A stretch of DNA of 64,000 nt from Nocardioides dongkuii (lineage in GTDB: Bacteria; Actinomycetota; Actinomycetes; Propionibacteriales; Nocardioidaceae), in NCBI RefSeq assembly GCF_014127485.1, contig NZ_CP059903.1, positions 3,966,001 to 4,030,000 of the forward strand. Reading direction: 5' to 3'. The notes beneath the pieces are model-generated. The model did not search any database. It was not told where the DNA came from and worked only from the letters and a program-made list of their open reading frames with translations. Positions 1-11,531 of this stretch are shown here, piece by piece. Within the stretch, counting starts at the first letter, position 1. Every line of letters begins with the position of its first letter. The position numbers and the translations under genes are program-made.

Positions 1-1153
1 TCAGGCCGCTGTCGACGCCCGGGTCATCGGCGAGGAACGGCGGCAGCCCGTGGTTGCGGGCCCGGTCGAGGAACCGGTCCGAGCGGCGCTCGCTCATCGA
101 GGCGACGTCGGCCGCGACGATCCCCAGGAAGTCCAGGACGTAGGCCAGCGGGGCGCCGTGGAAGTTGCCGTTGGACTCGACCCGGTCGCCCATCACCACC
201 GGGTTGTCGATCGCCGAGGCGAGCTCGCGGGTGGCGACGGTCGCGGCGTGCTCTACGGTGTCGCGGGCCGCGCCGTGGACCTGGGGCGAGCAGCGCAGCG
301 AGTAGGCGTCCTGCACCCGGTGGCAGTCCCCGCCGCGGTGCGAGGCCACCACGCCGGAGTCGCGCAGCAGCGCGACCAGGTTGGCGGCCGAGCGCGCCTG
401 GCCCGGGTGCGGCCGGAGCGCCTGGAGGTCGGCGGCGAAGACCCGGTCGGTGCCGAGCTGCGCCTCGACCGACATCGCCGCGGCGACGTCGGCGGTGCGC
501 AGCAGCATCCGGAGGTCCTCGAGCGCCAGCACCAGCATCCCGAGCATCCCGTCGGTGCCGTTGACCAGCGCCAGCCCCTCCTTGGCGCCGAGCTCGACCG
601 GCGACAGCCCGGCGGCGGCCAGCGCCTCGGCCGCCGGCACCAGGCGCCCCTCGGGGTCGCGCACCTGCCCTTCGCCGATCAGCGCCAGCGCGCAGTGGGC
701 GAGCGGCGCGAGGTCGCCGGAGCACCCGAGGGAGCCGTGCTCGTGGACGACCGGGGTGATCCCGCGGGCCAGCAGCGCGACGAGCAGCTCCGCCGTCTCC
801 GGCCGGACGCCGGTGCGCCCGGTGGCGAGCGTCGAGAGCCGCAGCAGCATCAGCGCCCGGGTCACCTCCCGCTCGACCTCCGGCCCGGACCCGGCGGCGT
901 GCGAGCGCACCAGCGAGCGCTGCAGCCGGGCACGGCTCTCGACGGGGACGTGCCGCGTCGCGAGCGCCCCGAACCCGGTGGACACGCCGTACGTCGGGGT
1001 GGGCGCCGCGGCCAGCGCGTCGACCACCTCCCGCGACCGGACGACGGCCTCCCGCGCCGCGGCGGACAGCACCACCGGCGCGTCGTGCCGGGCGACCGCG
1101 ACCACGTCGGCGAAGGACAGCGGTCCGACCTCGACGGTCACGGGGAGAGTCAT
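1..1153 (-). CDS. hutH: histidine ammonia-lyase, C-terminus cut off by window edge
   Basis: Cytosolic MIO-dependent enzyme that deaminates L-histidine to urocanate, the first step of histidine degradation. About 384 N-terminal residues of a family that usually has about 510 are present; the reading frame is open at base 1. Family landmarks read in order: TYGVSTGFGALA near residue 55, GSLGCSGDLAPLAH near 140-153, EGLALVNGT near 185, and SxDNPVV with SNGNFHG towards the cut end. The MIO tripeptide is Cys144-Ser145-Gly146 rather than the textbook Ala-Ser-Gly. The start is ATG at 1153; TGTGAT ends 6 nt upstream, so the mRNA may be leaderless. An IclR regulator lies 2.2 kb away. An aromatic amino acid lyase of another specificity is possible but less likely. 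Confidence 0.93.
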   Translation of the reverse strand, partial: MTLPVTVEVGPLSFADVVAVARHDAPVVLSAAAREAVVRSREVVDALAAAPTPTYGVSTGFGALATRHVPVESRARLQRSLVRSHAAGSGPEVEREVTRALMLLRLSTLATGRTGVRPETAELLVALLARGITPVVHEHGSLGCSGDLAPLAHCALALIGEGQVRDPEGRLVPAAEALAAAGLSPVELGAKEGLALVNGTDGMLGMLVLALEDLRMLLRTADVAAAMSVEAQLGTDRVFAADLQALRPHPGQARSAANLVALLRDSGVVASHRGGDCHRVQDAYSLRCSPQVHGAARDTVEHAATVATRELASAIDNPVVMGDRVESNGNFHGAPLAYVLDFLGIVAADVASMSERRSDRFLDRARNHGLPPFLADDPGVDSGL

Positions 1154-1358
1154 GCAGCCATCACAATCCCGGCGCCGCCCCTCGCGCCAGCACCGGCGGC
1201 GGCCGACCGTCTGGGATCCGAGACGTCTGCCGCTCGCAGGTTTCGATCTCGGTGCACACGTGTAACTTCTTCGCACCGGGCACGTTGAGCCTGGATACGC
1301 CGTCGGCCGCGACGCGGGGGGAACCGTGCGGCCGGCGATACCTCATGAGGAGACCCAC

Positions 1359-2657
1359 ATGCGCCGGTTCATTCCCGTCGGCACCGCACTCGCGCTCGCA
1401 GCCGCAGTGCTGGTCGCGCCCACCACCGCGAGCTCGGCGACCGCGCCGAGCGCCGCCGCCACGTCGTACGCCGCGAAGCCGAAGGCCGGCAAGGCCAAGA
1501 AGCCCACGCCCTACGCGTTCCGCGCCCACGGCTACGGCACCCGCATCAAGGGCGGCGACCTCCCGTCGGTGTCCGGCGCCACCGCGCTGGCCTCCCTCGG
1601 CTGCACCAACCGCACCGGCATCCGGAAGCACAACGAGGTCGCCGACGTGCAGCTGCCGGGGCTCGGCCGGATCTCGGGCGTCCGCACCGACATCTCCACG
1701 GTGAAGACCAAGACCGGGGTGTCGTCGGTCTCCGAGCACAGCGTCGCCCAGATCGTCCTCGCCGAGTCGTCCTTCGGCCGGCTCTCCATCCAGGGCATCA
1801 CCTCGATGGCCACCGCCAGCGCCGGCCGGTCCGGCTACAGCACCGACGCCGAGACCACGCTGGCCCGCCTGGTCTTCACCCCGACCGGCGGCGAGCCCCG
1901 CGAGCTGAGGCTGCCGACGCTCAACCGGCCGATCGAGGTCCCCGGCCTGCTGCGGGTCAGCATCGGGGACATCCGTGAGCGCAAGGGCGCCGACTTCGCC
2001 CACGCCCGGGCCAACGGCCTGAAGATCGCGCTGCTCCCGACCCAGACCCGGGTCGTCGTCGGCCGCACCGTCGCCTACATGACCCGCGGCATCCGCACCG
2101 GCCTCTTCAACGGCTCCTCCGCCGCGACGAGGGCCGAGCTGCTGGCCGGCAACGTCCGCCTCGGCCGCACCCAGTCGCTGACCATGCCCTGCCAGGGCAC
2201 CGACGGCAAGGTGCAGACCAACGCCGCGGCGAAGGTGAGCATCCCCGGCCTGCTCGACCTCGGCGCGGTCTCCTCGCGGCAGATGGGCAAGCAGGGCAAG
2301 CGGCGCGCGCTCGGCTTCGAGGAGGCCTCGGTGGCCAGCCTGAACCTCGGCGACGGCGCGCTGAAGGTCGACGCGATCATGGGCCGCGTCCGGGTCGTCA
2401 AGGCCAAGGGCAAGAAGGCCCGCGTGAGCTACGCCGGCTCGACCATCGGCGGCATCACCGTCGACGGCGAGCGCTACTCGCTCCCCGAGCTCGACGGCAT
2501 CGAGATCCCGGGTATCGCCAAGGTCGAGACCCTGGTGAAGGAGAAGGTCAAGAACGGCGGCCGGATCACCGCGCTCCGGCTGACCCTCCTCGACGGCACC
2601 GGCGCCGTGGTCGACCTGGGCCAGGCGTACCTGAAGATCCGCCCCAGCGGGCGCTGA
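1359..2657 (+). CDS. secreted protein, choice-of-anchor P-like, unknown function
   Basis: A 432-residue exported protein. The start ATG at 1359 is preceded by ATGAGGAG with about 8 nt spacing; an upstream in-frame GTG at 1326 would add residues lacking a better ribosome site. Residues 1-28 form a signal peptide (MRRFIPVG then an Ala/Leu core and a TTASSAT cleavage region). The mature part starts with a Lys/Ala/Pro-rich stretch and then has repeated beta-type segments with VPGL/IPGL turns (LPGLGRIS, VPGLLRVS, IPGLLDLG, IPGIAKVE), suggesting a repetitive beta structure. The resemblance to actinobacterial choice-of-anchor P proteins is from memory of their style and is uncertain. It is divergent from hutH and ends in a strong hairpin. 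Confidence 0.8.
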   Translation: MRRFIPVGTALALAAAVLVAPTTASSATAPSAAATSYAAKPKAGKAKKPTPYAFRAHGYGTRIKGGDLPSVSGATALASLGCTNRTGIRKHNEVADVQLPGLGRISGVRTDISTVKTKTGVSSVSEHSVAQIVLAESSFGRLSIQGITSMATASAGRSGYSTDAETTLARLVFTPTGGEPRELRLPTLNRPIEVPGLLRVSIGDIRERKGADFAHARANGLKIALLPTQTRVVVGRTVAYMTRGIRTGLFNGSSAATRAELLAGNVRLGRTQSLTMPCQGTDGKVQTNAAAKVSIPGLLDLGAVSSRQMGKQGKRRALGFEEASVASLNLGDGALKVDAIMGRVRVVKAKGKKARVSYAGSTIGGITVDGERYSLPELDGIEIPGIAKVETLVKEKVKNGGRITALRLTLLDGTGAVVDLGQAYLKIRPSGR

Positions 2658-2669
2658 CCGCACCCTCCT

Positions 2670-2710
2670 GACGACGCCGGCCGCCCCGCTGTGGGGCGAC
2701 CGGCGTCGTC
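2670..2710 (+). terminator. intrinsic terminator-like hairpin after the secreted protein gene
   Basis: Arms 2670-2687 and 2693-2710 (18 bp, one mismatch, core GACGACGCCGG) flank a 5-nt loop GCTGT, 12 nt after the stop codon. No T-run follows, as is common in high-GC actinobacteria. Confidence 0.75.
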
Positions 2711-2801
2711 GTGCGTCCGGGGCTGGTCCGTCCGGGTAGCCAGGACGTTGCCCTGGTTTGTGGCCGGGTACCGGACGGGCTACCGACCGAGGAGGCACCA
2801 C

Positions 2802-3299
2802 ATGGACAACGACGTCATCGTCTGGATCGTCATCGCCGTCGTCGTGCTCGCCCTGCTGGCCGCGCTCGCGTACGTGCTGAGCAAGCGCAAGAAGCAGCGC
2901 GACCAGGAACGCGACCACGCCCACGCCGAGCAGCTGCGCCGGCAGGCCCTCACCCACCAGCCCGAGGTGACCGAGTCGCAGCTCGACGCCCGCAAGGCCG
3001 AGGCCGAGGCCGAGCTCGCCCGCACCGAGGCGGAGCGCGCCGAGCGCCGGGCCGCCGAGGCCCGCCAGGCCTCGGCCGTCACTGAGGCCCGGCAGGAGGA
3101 CGTCGTCCGCCAGGCCGACAGCATCGACCCGCGCGTCGACCACCGGTCCGAGGGCTACACGCCGGTCACCCCGGCCGAGGGCACGGGCACGACGAGCACC
3201 GGCACGACGAGCACGGGCACGACGAGCACCGGCAGCACCACGGGCAGCACCAGCGGCGCCGCGGAGACCGACGTCCCGGGCCGCCACCGGGACGTCTGA
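2802..3299 (+). CDS. single-pass membrane protein with charged coiled coil
   Basis: 165 residues, function unknown. ATG at 2802 sits 6 nt after a full GAGGAGG ribosome site, which excludes a longer upstream start. Residues 5-27 are one membrane helix (VIVWIVIAVVVLALLAALAYVL), followed by a KRKK stop-transfer patch, so the bulk is probably cytoplasmic. Residues about 30-105 form an Ala/Glu/Arg-rich coiled coil (EAEAELARTEAERAERRAAEA). The C-terminal 40 residues are a Thr/Ser/Gly low-complexity tail made partly by three 15-bp tandem units in the DNA. The gene stands alone between a hairpin and the IclR gene. Confidence 0.8.
   Translation: MDNDVIVWIVIAVVVLALLAALAYVLSKRKKQRDQERDHAHAEQLRRQALTHQPEVTESQLDARKAEAEAELARTEAERAERRAAEARQASAVTEARQEDVVRQADSIDPRVDHRSEGYTPVTPAEGTGTTSTGTTSTGTTSTGSTTGSTSGAAETDVPGRHRDV
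3186..3230 (+). repeat. three tandem 15-bp units coding GTTST
   Basis: Three copies of GGCACGACGAGCAC plus C or G encode Gly-Thr-Thr-Ser-Thr repeats in the tail of the membrane protein. In-frame tandem expansion; copy number could vary between strains. Confidence 0.8.
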
Positions 3300-3351
3300 C
3301 CGACGCCTGATCGCGCCTGCGCGGGGGCTGCCGCACCGGTAGCCTCCGCGC

Positions 3352-4122
3352 ATGGCCCAGGTCCCTGCGGCGACCCGCACGCTGCGGGTCCTGCGCTACC
3401 TCGCCGCGCAGCCCGAGCCGGTGCCGCTGGACCAGATCGCCCGCTCCTGCGGACTGCCGCGCAGCACGGCGTACCACCTGCTGCGCGCGATGGTCGACGA
3501 GGGCTTCGCCACCCACCTCGTCGAGGAGCACCGCTTCGGCCTGGGGCTCGCGGCGTTCGAGGTCGGCAGCGGCTACGCCCGCCAGGAGCCGCTCCAGCGG
3601 ATCGCCCGGCGCACCCTCGCCGCGCTGACCGACCGGGTCGGCGAGAGCACCCACCTCGCGGTGCTGCACGGCCGCGACGTCCTGTACGTCGTGGAGGAGC
3701 GCGCGTCCGGGCGTCCCCCGCTCGTCACCGACGTCGGGGTGCGGCTGCCCGCGCACCTGACCGCGAGCGGCCGCGCGATCCTGGCCCGGCTGCCGGCCGC
3801 GCAGGTGCGGGCGCTCTACCCCGACGGCTCGGCGTTCACCGACCGGCACGGCATCGGCCCCGCGACCCCCGGCGAGCTCCGGGCGGTGCTCCGCGACGCG
3901 CGCGCCCGCGGCTGGGCGGTCGAGGACGGGGAGGTCACGCCGGGGCTCGCCAGCGTCGCCGCCGCGGTCCTCGACCACAACGCGCACCCGGTGGCCGCCG
4001 TCGCCGTGACCTACCAGGACGCCGACCCCGACCGGCTCGCGCGGGAGGTCCGGCGCACCGCCGACCTGCTCACCCGCCGGCTCGGCGGCGTCGCGGCGGA
4101 CAGACCCTCGACAGCGACATGA
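3352..4122 (+). CDS. IclR family transcriptional regulator
   Basis: 256 residues, the usual IclR length. Residues about 8-65 form the winged HTH (VPLDQIARSCGLPRSTAYHLLRAMVDEGF), and residues about 80-245 the effector-binding domain (LTASGRAILA; the active site-like region ends VEDGEVTPGLASVAAAV). TAGCCT ends exactly 6 nt before the ATG and there is no Shine-Dalgarno sequence, so the transcript is probably leaderless. The target is unknown. IclR proteins often control aromatic or amino acid catabolism, and hutH is the nearest catabolic gene, but two unrelated genes lie between, so a link is only a suggestion. Confidence 0.93.
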   Translation: MAQVPAATRTLRVLRYLAAQPEPVPLDQIARSCGLPRSTAYHLLRAMVDEGFATHLVEEHRFGLGLAAFEVGSGYARQEPLQRIARRTLAALTDRVGESTHLAVLHGRDVLYVVEERASGRPPLVTDVGVRLPAHLTASGRAILARLPAAQVRALYPDGSAFTDRHGIGPATPGELRAVLRDARARGWAVEDGEVTPGLASVAAAVLDHNAHPVAAVAVTYQDADPDRLAREVRRTADLLTRRLGGVAADRPSTAT

Positions 4123-4165
4123 AAAGGTGTCAGGTTTCGGGGACTCGTCGTCCCGGAGGTCCAGG

Positions 4166-6631
4166 TTGCGCCCGTCCCGCCCCGTCACCCGCCTGCTCGT
4201 CTCGGGCGTGACCGCCCTCGCCCTCGTCGGCAGCGCCATCGCACTCACCGGCCCCGGGCCCGGACGGGAGGGCACCCTCGCCGCGGACTTCAACGCCGAG
4301 AAGGCCGCCCAGGGCCTGCCGCACACCGACCCTCCCGGCACCCCCGCGCACACCCACGACGACCCGGCGACCAAGAACGCGCTGTCCCGCGCCTCCGAGG
4401 TCAGCGCCGAGACCCAGGACCCGACCACGGCCGCCCAGAAGCGCTCGGCCGCGAGGTACGTCGAGAAGCAGCGCCGGATGAAGGACCCGCGGTTGACCCG
4501 GGTGCCGGTCACCGCCAAGCGGCGCACCCACCCGCAGGACCGCTACGCGATGGCCAACGGGTGCTACCGGATGGCGGGCGGGCCGGTGTTCTTCAAGCCC
4601 ACCGCCCTCGGCACCTACCTGCTCTACGACGACGACCGGCGGTTCATCCTCGACGGCGGCGAGCGGGTCGCCTCGCCCTCGCCGGCGGCGGAGTGGCGGG
4701 CCACGAAGTCCGGGAAGCGGATGGCCTTCCGCAACGGCACCGGCCCGCTGCGGATCGGCCGCGAGTCGACGTTCCGGCTGCGGACGGCGAAGGGCTGCGC
4801 GGCGTACCCCGAGTCGCAGATCAGCGTCCGCGGCAAGCCGTACGGCGGCGCCACGTCGTACCAGGAGGTGCGGGGGTACGTCGACGCGCACACCCACGGC
4901 ATGGCCTTCGAGTTCCTCGGCGGCGGCGCCCACTGCGGCAAGCCGTGGGACAGGTACGGCGTCGCGTACGCGCTCGTCGACTGCCCCGACCACACCACCA
5001 CCGGCGGGTACGGCGCCCTTCTCGAGTCGCTGCTGTCCGGCGAGGCCAACCACGACCCGGTCGGCTGGCCGACGTTCAAGGACTGGCCCGCCCCGGAGTC
5101 GCTGACCCACGAGGGCACCTACTACCGCTGGCTGGAGCGCGCCTGGCGCGGCGGGCAGCGGATCTTCGTCAACCTGCTGGTCGAGAACAACCAGCTGTGC
5201 ATGCTCTACCCGGTCAAGAAGAGCCTCGAGTACGCCGCCTGCGACGACATGGTCTCGGTCCGGCGCCAGGCCCGGGACATGTACGAGATGCAGGACTACA
5301 TCGACGCCCAGTTCGGGGGGCCCGGCAAGGGCTTCTACCGGATCGTGACGTCCCCGTGGCAGGCCCGCCGCGTCGTCAACGCCGGCAAGATGGCGGTGGT
5401 GATGGGCATCGAGACCTCGGTGCCGTTCGGCTGCACGGTGAAGCTCGACGTCCCGCAGTGCAGCACCGCCGAGATCGACCGACAGCTCGACGCCGTGCAC
5501 AAGATGGGCGTGCGGCAGATGGAGCTGGTCAACAAGTTCGACAACGCGCTGTCCGGCGTCGCGGGCGACACCGGCGCGATCGGGCCGGTGGTCAACCTCG
5601 GCAACTTCCTGGAGACCGGGTCGTTCTGGGACATGAAGCACTGCGAGCCCGCGGACGGCGAGTCCCACGACAACAACCAGGCGGCCATCCCGGACATCAG
5701 CGCGGGGCAGCAGGACGCGCTGTTCGGCGCGGTCGGCCAGCTCGTCGACTCCCTCGGCCTGCTGCCCGACCTGGCCCTGCCGCTCTACCCGCCCCCGGAC
5801 CACTGCAACAGCCGCGGCCTCACGACGCTCGGCGAGCACACCATCAAGGCCCTGGCGAAGCGGCACATGCTCTTCGACCCCGACCACATGAGCGTCAAGG
5901 CCCGCCGGTCCTCGATGGACACCATCGAGGAGCTCGACTACTCCGGCGTGCTGTCGAGCCACTCCTGGTCCACCCCCGACACCTACCCGCGGATCTACAG
6001 GTCCGGCGGCTTCATCGCGCCGTACGCCGGCGACTCGACCGGCTTCGTGGGCAAGTGGCGCCGGCACGTCGGCTGGGCCGACAAGCGCTACTACTGGGGC
6101 CTCGGGTTCGGCGCCGACATCAATGGCCTCGGCGCCCAGGGCGACCCGCGCGGCGCCGACGTGCGCAACCCCGTCCGCTACCCCTTCCGGGGTCTCGGCG
6201 GCGTCCGGGTGCAGAAGCAGCGGGCCGGCCAGCGCGTCTACGACATCAACGTCGACGGCGTCGCGCAGTACGGCCTCTACCCCGACTGGGTCGAGGACCT
6301 GCGCCAGGTCGCCGGCGGCGCGGACGGCGCCGACATCGTCGACGACATGGCCCGCGGCGCGGAGGCGTACCTGCAGACCTGGGAGCGGGCCGAGGGCGTG
6401 CGCCCCGACGCCTGCCGCAACCCCGGGCTCCGCAAGCCGGTCGGCAAGGTGCGCTCCCTGGTGCGCCGGGGGATGACCACCCAGCAGGTGCTGCGCGCCG
6501 TCGGGCAGCCCTACACGCGCCTCGGCACGTCGTACGGCACCTGCGCGCGGGCCAAGGGCGACAAGAAGGTGCCGGTGACGATCTCGTTCACGAAGGCGGG
6601 CCGGGTGCGGGCCGTGCAGGTCCGCGGCTGA
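4166..6631 (+). CDS. exported M19/amidohydrolase-like metallohydrolase with BamE-like C-terminus
   Basis: About 821 residues. The TTG at 4166 is preferred because GGAGG lies 6 nt upstream; an in-frame GTG at 4127 would add 13 residues but has no room for a ribosome site. A signal sequence follows (RPVTRLLVSGVTALALVGSAIAL). The catalytic region has a DAHTH metal motif (Asp240, His242, His244) and FDPDHMS around residue 574, the layout of membrane dipeptidase-like TIM-barrel hydrolases. The last 70 residues (VGKVRSLVRRGMTTQQVLRAVGQPYTRLG) resemble the SmpA/OmlA/BamE fold. Many Cys residues suggest disulfides in an extracytoplasmic enzyme. The substrate is unknown; a peptidase or lactonase role cannot be told apart by eye. 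Confidence 0.8.
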   Translation: MRPSRPVTRLLVSGVTALALVGSAIALTGPGPGREGTLAADFNAEKAAQGLPHTDPPGTPAHTHDDPATKNALSRASEVSAETQDPTTAAQKRSAARYVEKQRRMKDPRLTRVPVTAKRRTHPQDRYAMANGCYRMAGGPVFFKPTALGTYLLYDDDRRFILDGGERVASPSPAAEWRATKSGKRMAFRNGTGPLRIGRESTFRLRTAKGCAAYPESQISVRGKPYGGATSYQEVRGYVDAHTHGMAFEFLGGGAHCGKPWDRYGVAYALVDCPDHTTTGGYGALLESLLSGEANHDPVGWPTFKDWPAPESLTHEGTYYRWLERAWRGGQRIFVNLLVENNQLCMLYPVKKSLEYAACDDMVSVRRQARDMYEMQDYIDAQFGGPGKGFYRIVTSPWQARRVVNAGKMAVVMGIETSVPFGCTVKLDVPQCSTAEIDRQLDAVHKMGVRQMELVNKFDNALSGVAGDTGAIGPVVNLGNFLETGSFWDMKHCEPADGESHDNNQAAIPDISAGQQDALFGAVGQLVDSLGLLPDLALPLYPPPDHCNSRGLTTLGEHTIKALAKRHMLFDPDHMSVKARRSSMDTIEELDYSGVLSSHSWSTPDTYPRIYRSGGFIAPYAGDSTGFVGKWRRHVGWADKRYYWGLGFGADINGLGAQGDPRGADVRNPVRYPFRGLGGVRVQKQRAGQRVYDINVDGVAQYGLYPDWVEDLRQVAGGADGADIVDDMARGAEAYLQTWERAEGVRPDACRNPGLRKPVGKVRSLVRRGMTTQQVLRAVGQPYTRLGTSYGTCARAKGDKKVPVTISFTKAGRVRAVQVRG

Positions 6632-6633
6632 AG

Positions 6634-6646
6634 TTACCGGCGGGTA
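6634..6646. promoter_or_regulatory. palindrome TTACCGGCGGGTA upstream of the EtfD-like gene
   Basis: TACC and GGTA arms around GGCG. It matches the palindrome upstream of fadE5 (TTACTGGCCAGTA, 21414-21426) at 10 of 13 positions. Probable operator of a TetR-type fatty acid regulator; the regulator itself is not in the window. Confidence 0.5.
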
Positions 6647-6694
6647 CGATACGTGTCACGCCCTCCGGCCACTGACGAAGGGTGCGTGGGCCTC

Positions 6695-6700
6695 TAGGCT
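6695..6700 (+). promoter_or_regulatory. -10-like hexamer TAGGCT for the EtfD-like gene
   Basis: TAGGCT is 43 nt before the ATG, which would give a leader of about 37 nt carrying the GAGGAGCC ribosome site. This differs from the leaderless arrangement of many neighbours. Confidence 0.45.
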
Positions 6701-6743
6701 CACGGTCGCGCGCGCCGCGCCCCATGACGAGGAGCCCTGGTCC

Positions 6744-10193
<3,450 letters not shown>

Positions 10194-10203
10194 GTCGATT
10201 CCC

Positions 10204-10254
10204 CACAGTGCGGTTGATTGGTCGCAGCAGGTGCGACCGATCAACCGCACTGTG
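10204..10254. terminator. bidirectional hairpin between convergent genes
   Basis: 23-bp arms at 10204-10226 and 10232-10254 (one mismatch that becomes a G-U pair) around a 5-nt loop. It starts 11 nt after the EtfD-like stop and covers the last codons and stop of the opposing frameshifted gene, so it can serve both strands. Confidence 0.85.
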
Positions 10255-11159
10255 CGCAGGGGCCACCCGCGCCGAGGATCACTGCCAGGCGAGCGGCGGT
10301 CCGACAGGGACGGCCGAACACTTGTCCGTAGCCCAGCCGCACGGTGCGCCGACCCGACACCGCCACGTCGAGATCGCGATCGAGGTCACGATCCCGGGCG
10401 ACCACCGAGTCGTGGTGGAGCCGACCGTCCAGCTCCACCACCGAGCCATCCGGGTAGCGGACGTCCCGGAACATGCGCCGCCCGTCCTGGTCACGCTCCT
10501 CGGCCTGGCGCTCCCCGCGCGGGAGTCCGTGCGGCCGCTCGACGAGGGTCAGGTAGCCGTGCTCCAGGACCGAGCAGGTCCCCGTCGCGACGTCCTCGAG
10601 GACCCCGGCCAGGACCGCCCGGCGCGGCACGCGAGCCCGGGAGCTCAGCGCCTGGCTGACCCGCGCAGCGGTGGTACGCCGACTCGCGCACACGTCTGAG
10701 GACGGCGATGGCGTCGAGGTCGGTCCGCGCCTCGACCGCACAGTCGAGCGCCGCCTCCTCCACGCGCATCCGGGGAGGGGAGGCGTTCCACTGGACGCGC
10801 TCTCGGAACCCGCTCGTGCGGTGCAGGACCACCCCGGCCGGCGCGACGAGGTGACGTCCACGTGCGACGGCGACGTGGACCACCCGATCGTCGTGCCCGA
10901 GCCGACCGAGGCCGGCGACCGCCCGGAGGGCGGACCCGTGGCTCAGCGCCGCCGGCCAGGCGTGCTGCACCGCAGCCCAGGCCTGCTGCTCCCAGGTCAG
11001 CGGCCCGGTGTGATCGACGTACACGCCCGGATGGGCGACGGCCCACTCGCGGCGGCGGAGCTTCCGCTCGATGTCGGACCTGGTCAGCCCCGCCGCCAGC
11101 GCCTGCCGGCGCGAGACCACGCCGCCCTGGTCGGCGAGCAACAGCGCGAGGGCGTCCAC
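10241..11159 (-). pseudogene. frameshifted DUF559/AbiEi-antitoxin-like protein gene
   Basis: The N-terminal part runs from GTG 11159 (CAGCCT ends 6 nt upstream) and reads MDALALLLADQGGVVSRRQALAAGL, an AbiEi-type HTH, then HPGVYVDHTGPLTWEQQAWAA. Family-like sequence stops near 10690 and resumes in the next frame as RRTTAARVSQAL ... GTCSVLEHGYLTLVERPHGLPRG ... VELDGRLHHD ... RTVRLGYGQVF, the DUF559/Vsr-like C-terminal domain, to the stop at 10241. One extra nucleotide around 10688-10696 would explain this. Both halves keep normal codon use, so the break is recent, or is a sequencing error or a programmed shift. Such genes are numerous in Nocardioidaceae; their function is unknown. Confidence 0.8.
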
Positions 11160-11221
11160 CGCCCCAGGCTGGCCCGGCGGAGCGGCCTGTGGGGCCGCGC
11201 GGACCGATCTGTGGAGAAGAC

Positions 11222-11512
11222 CTACGGCGCCTTGGCGACCTCGTCCTTGTCGGTGTGCTCGGGCACGAGGATGGGGCGCAGCCGCGCCCAGCCCATGAAC
11301 GCGAGGCCGACGACGAGCAGGCCGATCCCGGCCCAGAGGTTGGCGTTGACGCCGCCGGTCTTCTCGGTCTCGGTGTCGCCGAAGAGGCCCATCAGCGTCA
11401 GGATCACGCCGTACGCCGTGAGCAGCAGACCGATGATGTTGCGGATGTCGAGCAGGCCGGCCTGGTGACGGCGCGGCTCCGCCTGGCCGGCGGCGGGGGG
11501 CTGGGAAGGCAT
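11222..11512 (-). CDS. small two-helix membrane protein beside the symporter
   Basis: 96 residues with two predicted helices (IRNIIGLLLTAYGVILTLMGLF and LWAGIGLLVVGLAFMGWARLRPI). The start ATG has a clear GAGGAGGACC ribosome site. It begins 19 nt after the symporter stop on the same strand, so it is likely the second gene of that operon and may be an accessory subunit. No family name recognised. Confidence 0.8.
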   Translation of the reverse strand: MPSQPPAAGQAEPRRHQAGLLDIRNIIGLLLTAYGVILTLMGLFGDTETEKTGGVNANLWAGIGLLVVGLAFMGWARLRPILVPEHTDKDEVAKAP

Positions 11513-11531
11513 GCGGTCCTCCTCGGGAGGG

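Noticed and set aside
50-1288. Plus-strand frame over hutH
   Set aside because: Antisense shadow; the minus strand encodes recognisable histidine ammonia-lyase motifs.
1161-3380. 739-codon minus-strand frame over the secreted and membrane protein genes
   Set aside because: Gly/Ala/Asp/Arg-rich shadow with no domain. The plus-strand genes have ribosome sites, a signal peptide and a membrane helix.
4127-4165. GTG at 4127 as start of the metallohydrolase
   Set aside because: The purine run abuts the codon with no spacing, while TTG 4166 has GGAGG at a proper distance. It cannot be fully excluded.
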